This document shows positions 38,244 through 48,155 of a stretch of 64,000 nucleotides of DNA, one piece after another. This DNA is from Rhodococcus sp. 06-235-1A. GTDB taxonomy: Bacteria; Actinomycetota; Actinomycetes; Mycobacteriales; Mycobacteriaceae. How positions within the stretch are numbered: the first letter of the stretch is position 1; each line of letters starts with the position of its first letter. Location of the stretch: positions 248,001 through 312,000 of the forward strand of contig NZ_NOYI01000021.1 of assembly GCF_002258785.1 (NCBI RefSeq), read 5' to 3'. The notes beneath the pieces are model-generated. The model made no database searches. It had not been told where the DNA came from and was given only the letters and a program-made list of their open reading frames with translations. A program made the translations under genes and the position numbers.

Positions 38244-38927
38244 ATGGCATCGGTGGTCGCGGAAGTACTCGGTTCGGATTTCTCCCGCCTGCATCCCAAG
38301 GTCCAGTGGCGCTTCGGATTGCAATCCTCGGATCATCTCGCTCAGTTCGGGGTGGGTGTGATGGAGGAGATGACGCATTCTCGGCTCGTCCCGCCGCCGC
38401 TGCTGTGGGCCGGGCGCACGCGTGGTCTCTTTCCCGCAGGCGTGGGGAAGGACGTGCCGTTCACCATCGCGAACTATGCGTATGTCGATGAATTAGGCCG
38501 CGAGACACTGTCTTTCGTTCGCCGCTTTGCGTTCGTCGGTCGTCCTCAGGGGATGAACTCGGTGATGGTCTCCTCCGCCGAGTCCGACGCGTATGCCCTG
38601 GACTATCTCGGATTCTCCTCGGACATGGTGGTGCACACCAGGTGTGAAGTCGATGCTGATGGTGGGCTGGTTCTCGAGAGCGAAGTGCCGCGATTTCTGC
38701 TGGGTCCTGTTGCGCCGAAGTTGCCGAAGGTGGCGTCGGCGGTGACGATCGGTCGAGAGTGGTGGGACGCTGCCGAGGAACGGCATCGCATCGAAATCAA
38801 GGTGCAGAGTCCGGTGCTCGGGCAGCTGTTTCTGTATCGAGGCTGGTTCACTGCGGAAGAGCGCCCATGTCGGCCTGCCGACATACCCGGCGACGCACGT
38901 CCGCGGTCGGTCGAGTCTCGCGAATAG
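38244..38927 (+). CDS. DUF4166 domain protein
   Basis: A 227-residue protein of the DUF4166 type: SRLHPKVQWRFGLQSSD near the start, a central GRETLSFVRRFAF and the beta-rich body VHTRCEVDADGGLVLESE. The family is uncharacterised and is sometimes fused to saccharopine-dehydrogenase or SDR domains, which suggests a lipid or metabolite-binding role (family knowledge). No signal peptide or TM. A repeat palindrome sits just before its start. Confidence 0.8.
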   Translation: MASVVAEVLGSDFSRLHPKVQWRFGLQSSDHLAQFGVGVMEEMTHSRLVPPPLLWAGRTRGLFPAGVGKDVPFTIANYAYVDELGRETLSFVRRFAFVGRPQGMNSVMVSSAESDAYALDYLGFSSDMVVHTRCEVDADGGLVLESEVPRFLLGPVAPKLPKVASAVTIGREWWDAAEERHRIEIKVQSPVLGQLFLYRGWFTAEERPCRPADIPGDARPRSVESRE

Positions 38928-38972
38928 CGCTACTGTTACGCGTCGAACGATCCGCGCGTGAAGGAGTCAACA

Positions 38973-39968
38973 GTGGCCGTTGTCGAAGCAGAGGTTGTCG
39001 GCGGGGTCGGGCATGTCGTCCTGAATCGGCCGGAGGCTCTGAACTCGTTGAACGGGGCAATGATCGACGGTATTCGAGCCGCGCTCGATGCGTGGAGAGA
39101 CGACGACGCGGTCGATTCGGTTCTGGTGACGAGCAGCTCACCCCGCGCGTTCTGCGCGGGCGGAGACATCAAGGCGATTCGGCAGGCCGTCGTCGACGGT
39201 GATCACGATGCCGGTCCGCGATATTTCGCAGACGAGTACGACCTCGACGAACTGATCGCGAACTACCCCAAGCCGTACATCGCCGTCATCGAGGCTGCGG
39301 CTTTCGGCGGAGGCCTTGGCGTATCGATTCACGGCAGCATCCGCATCGTCACCGAGAACGCGGTGTTGGCCATGCCGGAGACGGCGATCGGTTTCGTTCC
39401 GGACGTGGGGTCGAGCTACTTCCTGTCACGGCTTCCCGGCCATATCGGGCGGTATCTGGCGTTGACGGGTACGCGCATCACCGGATCGGATGCAGTGGCC
39501 TTGGGATTGGCCACGCACTTCTGCCCGAGTGAGTCGGTGGACGAGCTCAAGGCCGACATCCTCGCAGGGACCGATATTCACGAGGTGTTGACGCGATACA
39601 CCACGGTGCCGTCGACGGAGCTGTCGTTCGACGCAGAGGCAGTGGCACAGGTATTCGAGAAGGAGTCTCTGGTCGACATCATCGATGCGCTGCAGTGCGA
39701 TACACCGTGGTCGCGAACCACCAAGACTCAGCTGGCGACGCTGTCGCCGACGTCGTTGATGGCCACCGACGCGCTGATCGCGCGCGGGGCAGGCAGCACG
39801 TTGCGTGAATGCCTGGACCGGGAGTTGCGGGTGGCGACATGGATCATCGCCGAGCCGGACTTCGCCGAGGGTGTTCGCGCGGTGCTGGTCGACAAGGACC
39901 GAGCGCCGCAATGGAAGCCTCTGGTACTCGAGATGGTGCGACCAGAGGCATTCCAGCAGCTGCTGTGA
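38973..39968 (+). CDS. Enoyl-CoA hydratase-family 3-hydroxyisobutyryl-CoA hydrolase
   Basis: A 331-residue crotonase-fold protein. It has VLNRPEALNSLNGAMID, the CoA oxyanion motif FCAGGDIKAI, and AFGGGLGVSIHGSIRIVTENAVLAMPETAIGFVPDVGSSYFLSRLPG. The last segment with E, D and G in this order is typical of HIBCH of valine catabolism rather than simple hydratases. The GTG at 38973 has GAAGGAG at ideal spacing. Other short-branched acyl-CoA esters are possible substrates. Confidence 0.87.
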   Translation: MAVVEAEVVGGVGHVVLNRPEALNSLNGAMIDGIRAALDAWRDDDAVDSVLVTSSSPRAFCAGGDIKAIRQAVVDGDHDAGPRYFADEYDLDELIANYPKPYIAVIEAAAFGGGLGVSIHGSIRIVTENAVLAMPETAIGFVPDVGSSYFLSRLPGHIGRYLALTGTRITGSDAVALGLATHFCPSESVDELKADILAGTDIHEVLTRYTTVPSTELSFDAEAVAQVFEKESLVDIIDALQCDTPWSRTTKTQLATLSPTSLMATDALIARGAGSTLRECLDRELRVATWIIAEPDFAEGVRAVLVDKDRAPQWKPLVLEMVRPEAFQQLL

Positions 39969-39979
39969 CCGTCAGTGGA

Positions 39980-40645
39980 TCAGCGGTAGCCCTTGGCCGG
40001 GTTCTGCAGGTCCAGCACGATGGTCTGGCCGTTGGAACGCACGTGGATCTCGGGATTCTGCAGGCCACCCGAGACCAGGTATTCGCCGAGCAGCTGCAAC
40101 AGCTCGTCGGGGCCGACGGAGGTGTCGGGGGTGCGGATGTCGCCGGTTCGGCTGCCGAGCTCGTTCTGGGTCAACCGACCAGCGATGCGCACCGAGGCGA
40201 CGCCCATGGCGGTACGACGGTCGGGTGCCTGACCGCGGCCGAGCGAGGGCGCGGAGCCGACGCTGGATCCGTGAGACGTGGAGCGGCCGTTGGTGGGCAG
40301 GCCGTGTTCTGAGATCTGATCGCTTGTAGTCACTTCAACCTCGTTCGATTCCATGGCGGGCTTCTCTGGACGACGTCGATCCGCGCGGGCGGGCGCTGAA
40401 TCAGTGGCGGACGACGTTGCTGGTGCAGGCGTTGTGGCGGACGCCTTTTCGGTGGACGTGGCCTCTACCGCCGGCTTCTCGGTGGTAAGGGTTTCGACCG
40501 CCTTCTCGGCGGGCGCTGCCGCCGAAGAATCGGTGCTTGCACCGGTGGGAGACGTGGAGACGGACCGCGGCGGCGTCGCCAAACGATGCGCGGGAGCGCC
40601 ACCGACCTTGATTCCGGCCAGAGGGTAGTTCGATCCCTTTGTCAT
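39980..40645 (-). CDS. Hypothetical protein with disordered N-terminal half
   Basis: A 221-residue protein I do not recognise. The start MTKGSNYPLAGIKVGGAPAHRL looks conserved-like. Residues 25-130 are Ala/Thr/Ser/Glu/Lys-rich and should be disordered. The C-terminal 75 residues are well ordered (GVASVRIAGRLTQNELG, PDELLQLLGEYLVSGGLQNPEIHVRSNG). The ATG at 40645 follows GGAAGACGAC. It lies alone, converging on the HIBCH-like gene. An adaptor with a small folded C-terminal domain is a fair description; the function is unknown. Confidence 0.6.
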   Translation of the reverse strand: MTKGSNYPLAGIKVGGAPAHRLATPPRSVSTSPTGASTDSSAAAPAEKAVETLTTEKPAVEATSTEKASATTPAPATSSATDSAPARADRRRPEKPAMESNEVEVTTSDQISEHGLPTNGRSTSHGSSVGSAPSLGRGQAPDRRTAMGVASVRIAGRLTQNELGSRTGDIRTPDTSVGPDELLQLLGEYLVSGGLQNPEIHVRSNGQTIVLDLQNPAKGYR

Positions 40646-40791
40646 GTCGTCTTCCACTTCATCGTGATTCCCAGGTGGTTCCGTGCCGAGAAGTCATGAT
40701 CGGATATCGATCGCGACCGAAGACTCGGCGTCGAGCACGGAAAACGTACTCGAAGTTTGTTCGGACACGCTGAGAGTATCATCACGATTGT

Positions 40792-41445
40792 TTAAGATGC
40801 CATTTTTTGACCGATGTATTTGTTCTGGATCCCGAGCCATACAGCGAATCCCCAGGCCACGAATGCGGCGTACACCAGATAGAGCGCTGCGGAGGGATAG
40901 AAGCCGGCGACTATCAGCAGCGGAACGCCGACGATGTCCACTGCGATCCAGATCAGCCAGAACTCGGTGAGACCGCGCGCCATTCCGAACGTCGCCAGCA
41001 TCGATCCGGTGAAGATCCACGCGTCTGCCCACTTGCCGAACGAACCGAGATAGCCGAACAGTTGCGCGAACACCACCGTGCCGACGATCGCGACCACGAG
41101 CATCGCCGCTCGCTCTCGGGTCGTGCCCCAGCGCGGGAGCACTGCGGCCCCGGATCGCTTGGAATCCCGCATCCAGCGCACCAGGCCGTAGACGCCGACG
41201 GCGATGAACATCAGTTGCCGTCCGGCCTGGCCGTAGAGATCGAGCGCTTGCGGAGTGTGGAAGACGCCGCCGAGAAACACGGTGAACAGCAACGCATTTC
41301 CGATGATCCCCACCGGCCATGCCCAGACGACGCGCCGCATCCCTCCGATTGCCGAGAGCAAACCGAACCCGTTGCCCACCACCTCGCGCCACAGCACCGG
41401 GTGCCCGAGAACACTGAATTCCGCGTCGAGCAGATCGATCAGCAC
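40792..41445 (-). CDS. pnuC: Nicotinamide riboside / NMN transporter PnuC
   Basis: A 217-residue membrane protein with about seven TM segments. The PnuC pattern is visible: WAWPVGIIGNALLFTVF, LDLYGQAGRQLMFIAVGVYGLVRW, a WADAWIFTGSMLATFGMARG loop and WLIWIAVDIVGVPLLIVAGFYPSAALYLVYAAF. It imports nicotinamide riboside for NAD salvage by facilitated diffusion. The GTG at 41445 lies 6 bases after the prfC stop on the same strand, so the two are co-transcribed. No nadR-like kinase gene is nearby. Confidence 0.9.
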   Translation of the reverse strand: MLIDLLDAEFSVLGHPVLWREVVGNGFGLLSAIGGMRRVVWAWPVGIIGNALLFTVFLGGVFHTPQALDLYGQAGRQLMFIAVGVYGLVRWMRDSKRSGAAVLPRWGTTRERAAMLVVAIVGTVVFAQLFGYLGSFGKWADAWIFTGSMLATFGMARGLTEFWLIWIAVDIVGVPLLIVAGFYPSAALYLVYAAFVAWGFAVWLGIQNKYIGQKMAS

Positions 41446-41451
41446 AAGGTG

Positions 41452-43146
41452 CTACTGATCGCCCGCGGCGACGAGCGGCTCGAGGGTCAACTCGGGCATT
41501 TCCTTCTGGAGGTACTGCAAGCGCCACTTGTCGCTGACCAGTGCCAACAGGGCTCCGTCGGTACGGGTGAAGATCTCGACCCCGCGCTGGCGACCCAATT
41601 CGACGGCCGATGCCGCATCCGTACGTCGTGCGAGCGAGTACCCGAGGGGTTCCATGCGAGCGTCGACGCCGAACTCGGTCTTCATTCGTGCGGTGACCAC
41701 CTCGAACTGCATCGGGCCCACGGCCGCGAGCACCGGGGATGCGTCGCCGCGGATGTCGTTGCGCAGCACCTGCACCACACCCTCGGAGTCGAGCTGCTCG
41801 ACAGCGCGGCGGAACTTCTTGTACTTGTCGGCACTGTCGACGCGCAGAGCCGAGAAGTGCTCGGGGGCGAACGACGGGATCGGCGGGAATTCGACCTTCT
41901 TGTCGGAGTACAGGGTGTGGCCGGGGGCGAGCGCGGTGGCGTTGACGAGGCCGACGATATCTCCGGGGTATGCGTTCTCGACCGTCGTGCGATCGCGGCC
42001 GAACACCGTCAACGCGTACTTGGTGGTGAACGGCTTCTTGGTCTGGGCGTGGGTGACGACCATGCCGCGCTCGAAGACTCCCGACACCACGCGCATGAAT
42101 GCGAGTCGATCGCGGTGAGCGGTGTCCATGCCTGCCTGCACCTTGAACACCACGGCGCTGAACGGGTCGGTCACCGCGCGGACGCCGCCGGAGGCGTCCT
42201 CACGCGGTCCCGGAGCGGGGGCCAGGGACACCAGGGTGTCGAGAATCTGCCTCACACCGAAGTTGAGCATCGCCGACCCGAAGATCACCGGCGAGGTCTG
42301 GCCGGCCAGGAACATCTCCTGATCGTGTTGCTGACCGCTCGAGATCAGCAGATCGCTCTCCTCGACGGCCGTTTCCCAATCGACGCCCTCGCGTTCGGCG
42401 GCGGCTTCGGCGCTCATGAACTCCTCGGGCGCGATGGTCGCGCCACCTGCGGTGCGGGTGAACCGGATGTAGCTACCGTCCTGCACGTCCAGGAGCCCGC
42501 GGAAATCGCCTGCGATGCCGACAGGCCAGTACAGCGGCGTCGGGGTGAGGCCGATTCTCGATTCGATCTCGTCGAGCAGTTCGAGCGGCGACTGGCCAGG
42601 GCGGTCCCACTTGTTGATCACGGTGATCACCGGGATGCCGAACTGTCGACACACCTGGAAGAGCTTGAGGGTCTGTGGCTCGAGGCCCTTGGCGGCGTCG
42701 ATGAGCATCACAGCCGCGTCGACGGCCGTCAGTACGCGGTAGGTGTCCTCGGAGAAGTCGGCGTGGCCGGGAGTGTCGACGAGGTTGATCACGTTGGTGA
42801 TCTCGGCGTTCGTGGAGGTCTGGTAGTTGAACTGCAGTGCAGTCGAACTCACCGAGATTCCGCGAGCCTTCTCCATCTCCATCCAGTCCGAGACAGTGGA
42901 CCGGCGTCCGGCTTTGCCGTGGATGGCACCGGCCTCGGAAATGACGCGTGCATGGAGAGCGAGGGCCTCGGTGAGTGTCGACTTACCGGCGTCGGGATGA
43001 GAGATCACCGCGAATGTTCGACGCCTCGCGACCTCGGTCTCCAGCTCCTTGGCCGGGGTTCGAGCGGGTCCGGACTCGTCGATCGCCGCCGGTCCTGACC
43101 CTTCGAGCGTTGCGTCGACGTCGGGGGTACTGGACGGGGTACTCAC
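41452..43146 (-). CDS. prfC: Peptide chain release factor 3
   Basis: A 564-residue translational GTPase. G1 is in [15 protein letters not shown] (about 48-62), G2 in the [13 protein letters not shown] region, G3 DTPGHADF, G4 NKWDRPG and G5 GSAMLNFGV. Domains II and III follow. It recycles RF1/RF2 from post-termination ribosomes. The GTG at 43146 follows GAGG. The N-terminal 40 residues are extra relative to E. coli and Ser/Pro/Ala-rich. It is divergent from the pks16-like gene. Confidence 0.93.
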   Translation of the reverse strand: MSTPSSTPDVDATLEGSGPAAIDESGPARTPAKELETEVARRRTFAVISHPDAGKSTLTEALALHARVISEAGAIHGKAGRRSTVSDWMEMEKARGISVSSTALQFNYQTSTNAEITNVINLVDTPGHADFSEDTYRVLTAVDAAVMLIDAAKGLEPQTLKLFQVCRQFGIPVITVINKWDRPGQSPLELLDEIESRIGLTPTPLYWPVGIAGDFRGLLDVQDGSYIRFTRTAGGATIAPEEFMSAEAAAEREGVDWETAVEESDLLISSGQQHDQEMFLAGQTSPVIFGSAMLNFGVRQILDTLVSLAPAPGPREDASGGVRAVTDPFSAVVFKVQAGMDTAHRDRLAFMRVVSGVFERGMVVTHAQTKKPFTTKYALTVFGRDRTTVENAYPGDIVGLVNATALAPGHTLYSDKKVEFPPIPSFAPEHFSALRVDSADKYKKFRRAVEQLDSEGVVQVLRNDIRGDASPVLAAVGPMQFEVVTARMKTEFGVDARMEPLGYSLARRTDAASAVELGRQRGVEIFTRTDGALLALVSDKWRLQYLQKEMPELTLEPLVAAGDQ

Positions 43147-43295
43147 GAAAACCTCATTCTTCTGGCAAGGGGCACCGAGCATGGTTGCCGGGCAGGTCGA
43201 ATTCTCAGGATACGCGGCCTGTTGTCGCCCGCTGGCGGGGCGGGACTGCCTACTGTGAACGGTGGGGCGGGACTCACCTCACGAGGAGAAGCGCG

Positions 43296-44930
43296 TTGAG
43301 CAAGTTCACCGAAGAGATGTTCGAGACCGCGAGTACAAGCAAGCGGGGTCTGGTCACCGGCGAGCCCGACGAAGCGCTCCGCCAGTCCTGGGGTGAAATC
43401 CACGAGCAGGCGCGGCGAATGGCAGGTGCACTGGCCGACGCGGGTGTCGAGCACGGTGACGCGATCGGCATTCTGGCCGGTCAGCCGGTGGACATCGCAC
43501 CCGCCTGCCAGGCCACGTGGATGCGCGGGGGATCGGTGACGATGCTGCATCAGCCCACTCCGCGAACCGACCTGGCCGTGTGGGGCGAGGACACCGAGAC
43601 CGTCGTGCGGATGATCGAGGCCAAGGCGGTGATTCTGGGTGCCCCGTTCGACATCGCCGCACCCGTGCTCGAGGAACGCGGCATCACCGTGTTGAAGATC
43701 GAGGACATGAAGACCGGTCGCGACATCGATCCGGTGCCGACGGCCGAGTCCGACATCGCGCTGCAGCAACTCACGTCCGGTTCGACGGGTTCGCCGAAGG
43801 CGGTGCGGATCACGCACGAGAACTTCTACGTCAATGCGTACGCGATGATCGACCGCATCGAGTTCGATGTCGAATCCGACGTGATGGTCAGTTGGCTGCC
43901 TCTCTTCCACGACATGGGCATGGTGGGCTTCCTGTCGGTGCCGATGCAGGTCGGTGCCGAGGTCGTCAGTATCACCCCGCTGGACTTCCTGCGCTCTCCG
44001 CTGTTGTGGGCCAAGCTGATTCACAAGTACAACGGAACCGTCACCGCTGCGCCGAATTTCGCGTACTCGCTCCTTGCGCGGCGGCTGCGTCAAGCCGAGA
44101 ACGATCTGGACCTCGACCTGTCGACTCTGCGCTATGCCTGGAACGGAGCCGAGCCGGTCGATCCCGACACCATGCTCGCGCTCGCCGAGGCCGGAGCCCA
44201 GTACGGGCTGAACCCGCTCGCGTTGGCTCCGGTGTACGGAATGGCGGAAACGACTCTGGCCGTGTCGATTCCGGACCCGGATCAGGGACAGGTCATCGAC
44301 GTGGTCGACGCGGATCTGCTCGAAACCCTGGGCCGCGCAGTCCCGTCCACCCGCGGCAACACCCGCTCGCTCGCGACGCTCGGCAAATTCGTTCCCGGGC
44401 TGGAGGGGCGCGTCGTCGACAAGGAGGGACAGGTGCTCACCGCTCGCGGCGTCGGCATCATCGAGGTTCGGGGAAAGGCCGTCACACCCGGATACATCAC
44501 CGTCGATGGTCCGGTCTCGACGCTCGACGAGGACGGCTGGCTCGACACCGGCGACGTCGGCTACATCACCGAGGACGAACTGGTGGTCGTCTGCGGACGG
44601 ATCAAGGACGTCATCATCATGGGCGGCCGCAATATCTATCCCACCGACATCGAACGGGCCGCAGGCACCGTCGCAGGTGTGCGACCGGGCAATGCCGTCG
44701 CGATCCGGCTCGATGCCGGCGACAAGCGTGAAAGTTTCGCTGTGGCAGTGGAAACCAACGACATCGACAATGCAGACGAGGTCAAGCGCATCGAACGCGA
44801 GGTGGTCCACGCCGTGCATTCGGAGGTGGGTGTGCGACCGCGTACCGTCGCGGTGTTGGGGCCGGGCAGCATTCCCAAGACATCCAGCGGCAAACTGCGA
44901 CGGGCGAATTCGGCGTCGCTGCTGAACTGA
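43296..44930 (+). CDS. Fatty-acyl-AMP/acyl-CoA ligase (Pks16-like)
   Basis: A 544-residue adenylating enzyme. The P-loop is [16 protein letters not shown], then [45 protein letters not shown] and the catalytic Lys in [10 protein letters not shown]. The TTG at 43296 has AGGAGAA 5 bases upstream, and no ATG or GTG start fits. Length and position next to pth equal M. tuberculosis pks16 (Rv1013), which despite its name is an acyl ligase, not a polyketide synthase. Whether it loads CoA or an acyl carrier is not decidable here. Confidence 0.88.
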   Translation: MSKFTEEMFETASTSKRGLVTGEPDEALRQSWGEIHEQARRMAGALADAGVEHGDAIGILAGQPVDIAPACQATWMRGGSVTMLHQPTPRTDLAVWGEDTETVVRMIEAKAVILGAPFDIAAPVLEERGITVLKIEDMKTGRDIDPVPTAESDIALQQLTSGSTGSPKAVRITHENFYVNAYAMIDRIEFDVESDVMVSWLPLFHDMGMVGFLSVPMQVGAEVVSITPLDFLRSPLLWAKLIHKYNGTVTAAPNFAYSLLARRLRQAENDLDLDLSTLRYAWNGAEPVDPDTMLALAEAGAQYGLNPLALAPVYGMAETTLAVSIPDPDQGQVIDVVDADLLETLGRAVPSTRGNTRSLATLGKFVPGLEGRVVDKEGQVLTARGVGIIEVRGKAVTPGYITVDGPVSTLDEDGWLDTGDVGYITEDELVVVCGRIKDVIIMGGRNIYPTDIERAAGTVAGVRPGNAVAIRLDAGDKRESFAVAVETNDIDNADEVKRIEREVVHAVHSEVGVRPRTVAVLGPGSIPKTSSGKLRRANSASLLN

Positions 44931-44945
44931 AACGCCTGCAGACCT

Positions 44946-45017
44946 CACACCCTTTCTGCGGGGTGCGCGCGTGCGCTCGGAGGCGAGAGCGGGCGCGCAC
45001 CTCACAACAGGGGTGTG
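44946..45017. terminator. Nested hairpins between convergent acyl ligase and pth
   Basis: Outer arms CACACCC (44946-44952) / GGGTGTG (45011-45017), middle GTGCGCGC (44963-44970) / GCGCGCAC (44993-45000) and inner GCTC/GAGC. The structure fills the 91-base gap and should terminate both genes. Confidence 0.65.
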
Positions 45018-45021
45018 GGGT

Positions 45022-45618
45022 TCAGCGCGGGTGGACCCTGTTCTGGGCCGCTTCGAGTCCGGCCGAGAGCAGGAGCTCCGCGGCATCCGCTGCTTCTTCG
45101 ACGACGACGCCGAGATCCTTGCGTTCGGCTGCCGAGAACGGCTTGAGTACGAACGACGCCGGATCCATTCGCCCCGGTGGCCGCCCGACGCCGACGCGAA
45201 CCCGCAGGTAGTCCTTGGTGCTCAGGTGCTGGGAGATCGAGCGGAGACCGTTGTGGCCGCCTTCGCCGCCGCCGAGTTTGAGTCGCAGAGCACCGAAGTC
45301 GATGTCCAACTCGTCGTGCACCACCACGATGTTCGCAGGCTCGATCGAGAAGAAACGTGCCAACGCCGCCACCGGTTGGCCCGAGAGATTCATGAACGTG
45401 CGCGGCTTGGCGATGACCACCGAGCGACTGCCGAGGCGGGCCTGCACTATGTCGGAATTGGACTTCTTGTGCGAGGAGAACGTGGAACCGATGCGTCCGG
45501 CCAGGGCGTCGGCGACCATGAATCCGACGTTGTGGCGGGTCTTCTCGTACTGCGGGCCGGGATTGCCGAGGCCGACGATCAGGGCCGGCGCTGCGGGGTC
45601 AACACTCACGGTCGCCAT
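45022..45618 (-). CDS. pth: Peptidyl-tRNA hydrolase
   Basis: A 198-residue enzyme. It has [23 protein letters not shown] with the catalytic His (about 29), [21 protein letters not shown] with the conserved Asp, and [12 protein letters not shown]. It frees tRNA from stalled peptidyl-tRNA and is essential. It lies 78 bases after rplY on the same strand, with a hairpin between them. It corresponds to Rv1014c. Confidence 0.95.
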   Translation of the reverse strand: MATVSVDPAAPALIVGLGNPGPQYEKTRHNVGFMVADALAGRIGSTFSSHKKSNSDIVQARLGSRSVVIAKPRTFMNLSGQPVAALARFFSIEPANIVVVHDELDIDFGALRLKLGGGEGGHNGLRSISQHLSTKDYLRVRVGVGRPPGRMDPASFVLKPFSAAERKDLGVVVEEAADAAELLLSAGLEAAQNRVHPR

Positions 45619-45646
45619 TGTCTCATCAGGCCTTCGAAACGAACGA

Positions 45647-45673
45647 CGCGCTGCTCCCGAGGGAAGCAGCGCG
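45647..45673 (-). terminator. Hairpin between rplY and pth
   Basis: CGCGCTGCT (45647-45655) pairs with AGCAGCGCG (45665-45673) around a 9-base loop in the rplY-pth gap. It may attenuate read-through from rplY into pth. Confidence 0.55.
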
Positions 45674-45696
45674 CCGTCGAGCGTGCAGGTGGAGAA

Positions 45697-46359
45697 TCAG
45701 CTCTCGTCGGAGCTTTCCTCGTCCGAAGACTCTGCTTCTTCCTGAGTCTCGGCTTCGCCCTCTTCGGAGATGGGCTCGGTGCCTTCGCCGTCGGCCTCGA
45801 GGTCTTCCTCGGACGGAGCCTCGACGACGTTGACCAGCAGGGTCTCGCCGTCGGACACGAGCGTGACGCCGGACGGAAGGTCCAGGTCGGCTGCGGTGAT
45901 CTGGGTGCCGATCTGAGCCTCTTCGACGGAGACGACGAAGTTCTCGGGGATCTCCAGCGCGTCGGCCTCGATCTCGACCGCGGTCGAGTCGGTGGTGACG
46001 AGGGTGCCCGGTGCGGCGTCGCCCTCGACGATGATGTTGACCTCGACGGTGACGCGCTCGCCCTTCTTCAGGACGAGGAGGTCGGCGTGCTCGATGCTGC
46101 GACGGATCGGGTGCACGACGATCGACTTGGTCAGCGCCAGCTGCGACTTGCCTGCGATGTCCAGGGTCAGCACGGCGTTGGTGCCGTCGTTACGCAGCAC
46201 GGCTGCGAACGCGCGAGCGTCCAGCGCGAGGTGCTGGGGATCGGTGGCGTGTCCGTACAGAACGGCGGGAACGAGGCCGTCGCGACGTGCGCGGCGAGCA
46301 GCGCCCTTGCCGAATTCGGTGCGGACCTGCGCGGTGAGATTGTTTACCTTCGATGCCAT
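45697..46359 (-). CDS. rplY: 50S ribosomal protein L25, Ctc type
   Basis: A 220-residue protein. The N-terminal L25 domain (1-95: [24 protein letters not shown]) binds 5S rRNA. A second beta domain (about 100-185) and a very acidic C-terminal tail (Glu/Ser, 187-220) follow. This is the general-stress Ctc form found in Gram-positives and Rv1015c. The ATG at 46359 is chosen where the L25 homology begins; the open frame continues upstream without conservation. Confidence 0.93.
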   Translation of the reverse strand: MASKVNNLTAQVRTEFGKGAARRARRDGLVPAVLYGHATDPQHLALDARAFAAVLRNDGTNAVLTLDIAGKSQLALTKSIVVHPIRRSIEHADLLVLKKGERVTVEVNIIVEGDAAPGTLVTTDSTAVEIEADALEIPENFVVSVEEAQIGTQITAADLDLPSGVTLVSDGETLLVNVVEAPSEEDLEADGEGTEPISEEGEAETQEEAESSDEESSDES

Positions 46360-46537
46360 GGTGCTACATGCTCCTGATGAATGTGGTTCGTGCGGCGTAC
46401 TTCGTCGGGCGGTCAAGCTCGTCGGGGCGGACACGAACGAGCGCGGCCAACGGGGCCGAGCCGCGTCGATAACGGTGGATCCGGAAATCGTGGATCTACC
46501 CTCGCCGAGACAACCTGGAAGACAATACACGACCACG

Positions 46538-47146
46538 TCATGTGCGCGGAAGTTCGACCCCTGCTACGAACTTTCGCGCACCTGCGAGCGCAGCGAGCAA
46601 CTCGGCGGCGACACCGCGCGCCACCGATATCGCGTCGTCGCGGCCGCCCGCGGTTCCCATCACCACCGCGCCCTCGTGCAGTACCGACAGACGCGATCCC
46701 AGCTGTTCGGCGTCGGCGTACCCGGCGTCGGCGGCCAGTCGCGCGAACAGTGTCCTGGTCCATTCCTTTTCGGACTTGATGATCTCGAGTACCGGGCTGT
46801 CGGTGCCGCCGAACTCGGCGAATGCGTTGACGAATCCGCAGCCGCGATGGTTGTCGCGCATCCACAGATCGAGGGCGTCGTACACCCCGAGGATTCGCGC
46901 GTCGCCGGGTTCGAGGGATTCGACGTACCGGCTCACGTGATCGCACCACAGGCCGTATCGGCGGGTGAGGTAGTGCTGCACCAGGCCGTCCTTGGAGCCG
47001 AAGCGGTCGTAGAGGGTCTTCTTGGTGGTGCCGGCTTCCTCGGCGATGAGATCGACGCCGACGGCGCGGATGCCGCGGGCGTAGAACAGCTCGCTGGCGA
47101 CGGTGAGGATGCGTTCTCCGGCGGGTGTGAGTGGCTTGTCGAGCAT
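46538..47146 (-). CDS. TetR-family regulator divergent from EamA transporter
   Basis: A 202-residue regulator with N-terminal [50 protein letters not shown] (13-57) and a helical ligand domain containing [17 protein letters not shown], the TetR_C pattern of the YcdC/NemR-like group. The ATG at 47146 lies 73 bases from the divergent transporter, and a palindromic site ATACAG-ac-CTGTAT is in between. The last 14 residues (after LLAALAG) are encoded by a copy of the dispersed palindrome, so the native C-terminus has been replaced or extended. Confidence 0.87.
   Translation of the reverse strand: MLDKPLTPAGERILTVASELFYARGIRAVGVDLIAEEAGTTKKTLYDRFGSKDGLVQHYLTRRYGLWCDHVSRYVESLEPGDARILGVYDALDLWMRDNHRGCGFVNAFAEFGGTDSPVLEIIKSEKEWTRTLFARLAADAGYADAEQLGSRLSVLHEGAVVMGTAGGRDDAISVARGVAAELLAALAGARKFVAGVELPRT
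46542..46597. repeat. Dispersed palindromic repeat, copy 4 (inside tetR 3' end)
   Basis: The 40-base core runs from 46542 to 46581. GTGCGCG/CGCGCAC and AAGTTCG/CGAACTT pair; the left half has lost the central TAG. The tail CTGCGAGCGCAGCGAG has drifted. It supplies the last codons of the TetR gene, read on the minus strand. Confidence 0.75.
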
Positions 47147-47191
47147 GGTTGCCTTCCGAAAGCGCTGGTGGGAAGCAGGTGCACTGCGAGT

Positions 47192-47205
47192 ATACAGACC
47201 TGTAT
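47192..47205. promoter_or_regulatory. Palindromic TetR operator
   Basis: ATACAG and CTGTAT with a 2-base centre form a perfect dyad in the 73-base gap between the divergent tetR and eamA genes. It lies 15 bases before the transporter ATG and is the expected site for the adjacent repressor. Confidence 0.65.
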
Positions 47206-47219
47206 GTTTACATCGCTGC

Positions 47220-48155
47220 ATGAAAGCAAATGTCGACGCCGTCGCAGGTACGGCCCTGGTGGTGCTGTGGAGTTCGGGCTTCATCGGAGCGGAGCTCGGA
47301 ACCGCCGAAGCGCCGGCCCACACGCTGTTGGCCTGGCGGTATCTCGCCGCGGCGGCGTTGCTGATCGCGTGGTGCCGGTTCCGGAAACTGACCCCCACCT
47401 GGCATGCCATCCGAATCCATGCCGTCCTGGGCCTGTTCTGCCAGTTCCTCTACCTCGGTGAGACCATCACCGGTATCGGGATGGGCGTGCCACCCGGCGT
47501 CGCCGCCTTGATCGCCGCGTTGCAGCCACTGGTGGTCGCGATGGCGTCGAGCAGGATCTTCGGCGAACGTGTGGGACGACGGCAGATTCTGGGACTCGTC
47601 GTCGGGATCGCGGGTGTCTCGCTGGTGGTGGTCGGAGACCTGTCCGGTGCCGACCTCGGCTGGCCGGTCTACCTACTACCGGCCGCGGGGATGCTGGCGC
47701 TGTCGATGGGGACGATCGGTCAACGCCTGCTGGCACCGAAGGAGCCGATCGCGCTGGCGATGGCGATTCAATGTTCCATCAGCGCAGTCGGATTCATGAC
47801 GTGGAGTGCTCTGGCCGGGGATGTCGCGCCGCCGATGACGACCGGCTTTCTCGCCGCCGTGGCCTGGACGGTGGTGCTCTCCACCTTCGGGGCATACGGC
47901 GCGTACCTGTTCGTGGTGCGTCGCAACGGTCCGACGCGCGCCAGCGTGCTGCTCTACCTGACTCCGCCGACGACCATGGTGTGGGCATTCGCGATGTTCG
48001 GCGACGCGATCACCTGGCTCGGTGTCGGCGGGCTGCTGGTCTCGGCGATCGGGGTGGCCGCCTATGTGAGCGGTGGTCGAGACGACCGGAAACCCGATCA
48101 TCCACCTGCGAGCGCGCCGAGCATCGTGTCCAGTTCGGCGAACGTCACGAAATAG
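47220..48155 (+). CDS. EamA/DMT-family transporter
   Basis: A 311-residue protein with ten TM segments in two EamA repeats. The first starts GTALVVLWSSGFIGAELGTAEAP and contains HTLLAWRYLAAAALLIAWCRF and GVPPGVAALIAALQPLVVAMAS; the second has LYLTPPTTMVWAFAMFGDAITWLGVGGLLVSAIGVAAYV. Substrates of the family are amino acids, nucleosides or metabolites, and the one here is unknown. Control by the divergent TetR is likely. Its last 58 bases overlap the convergent PLP-enzyme gene. No clear ribosome binding site, so it may be leaderless. Confidence 0.88.
   Translation: MKANVDAVAGTALVVLWSSGFIGAELGTAEAPAHTLLAWRYLAAAALLIAWCRFRKLTPTWHAIRIHAVLGLFCQFLYLGETITGIGMGVPPGVAALIAALQPLVVAMASSRIFGERVGRRQILGLVVGIAGVSLVVVGDLSGADLGWPVYLLPAAGMLALSMGTIGQRLLAPKEPIALAMAIQCSISAVGFMTWSALAGDVAPPMTTGFLAAVAWTVVLSTFGAYGAYLFVVRRNGPTRASVLLYLTPPTTMVWAFAMFGDAITWLGVGGLLVSAIGVAAYVSGGRDDRKPDHPPASAPSIVSSSANVTK

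Noticed and set aside
40807..43098. A 763-codon open frame on the + strand
   Set aside because: It is antisense to pnuC and prfC and its translation is His/Arg/Gln/Asp-rich without domains.
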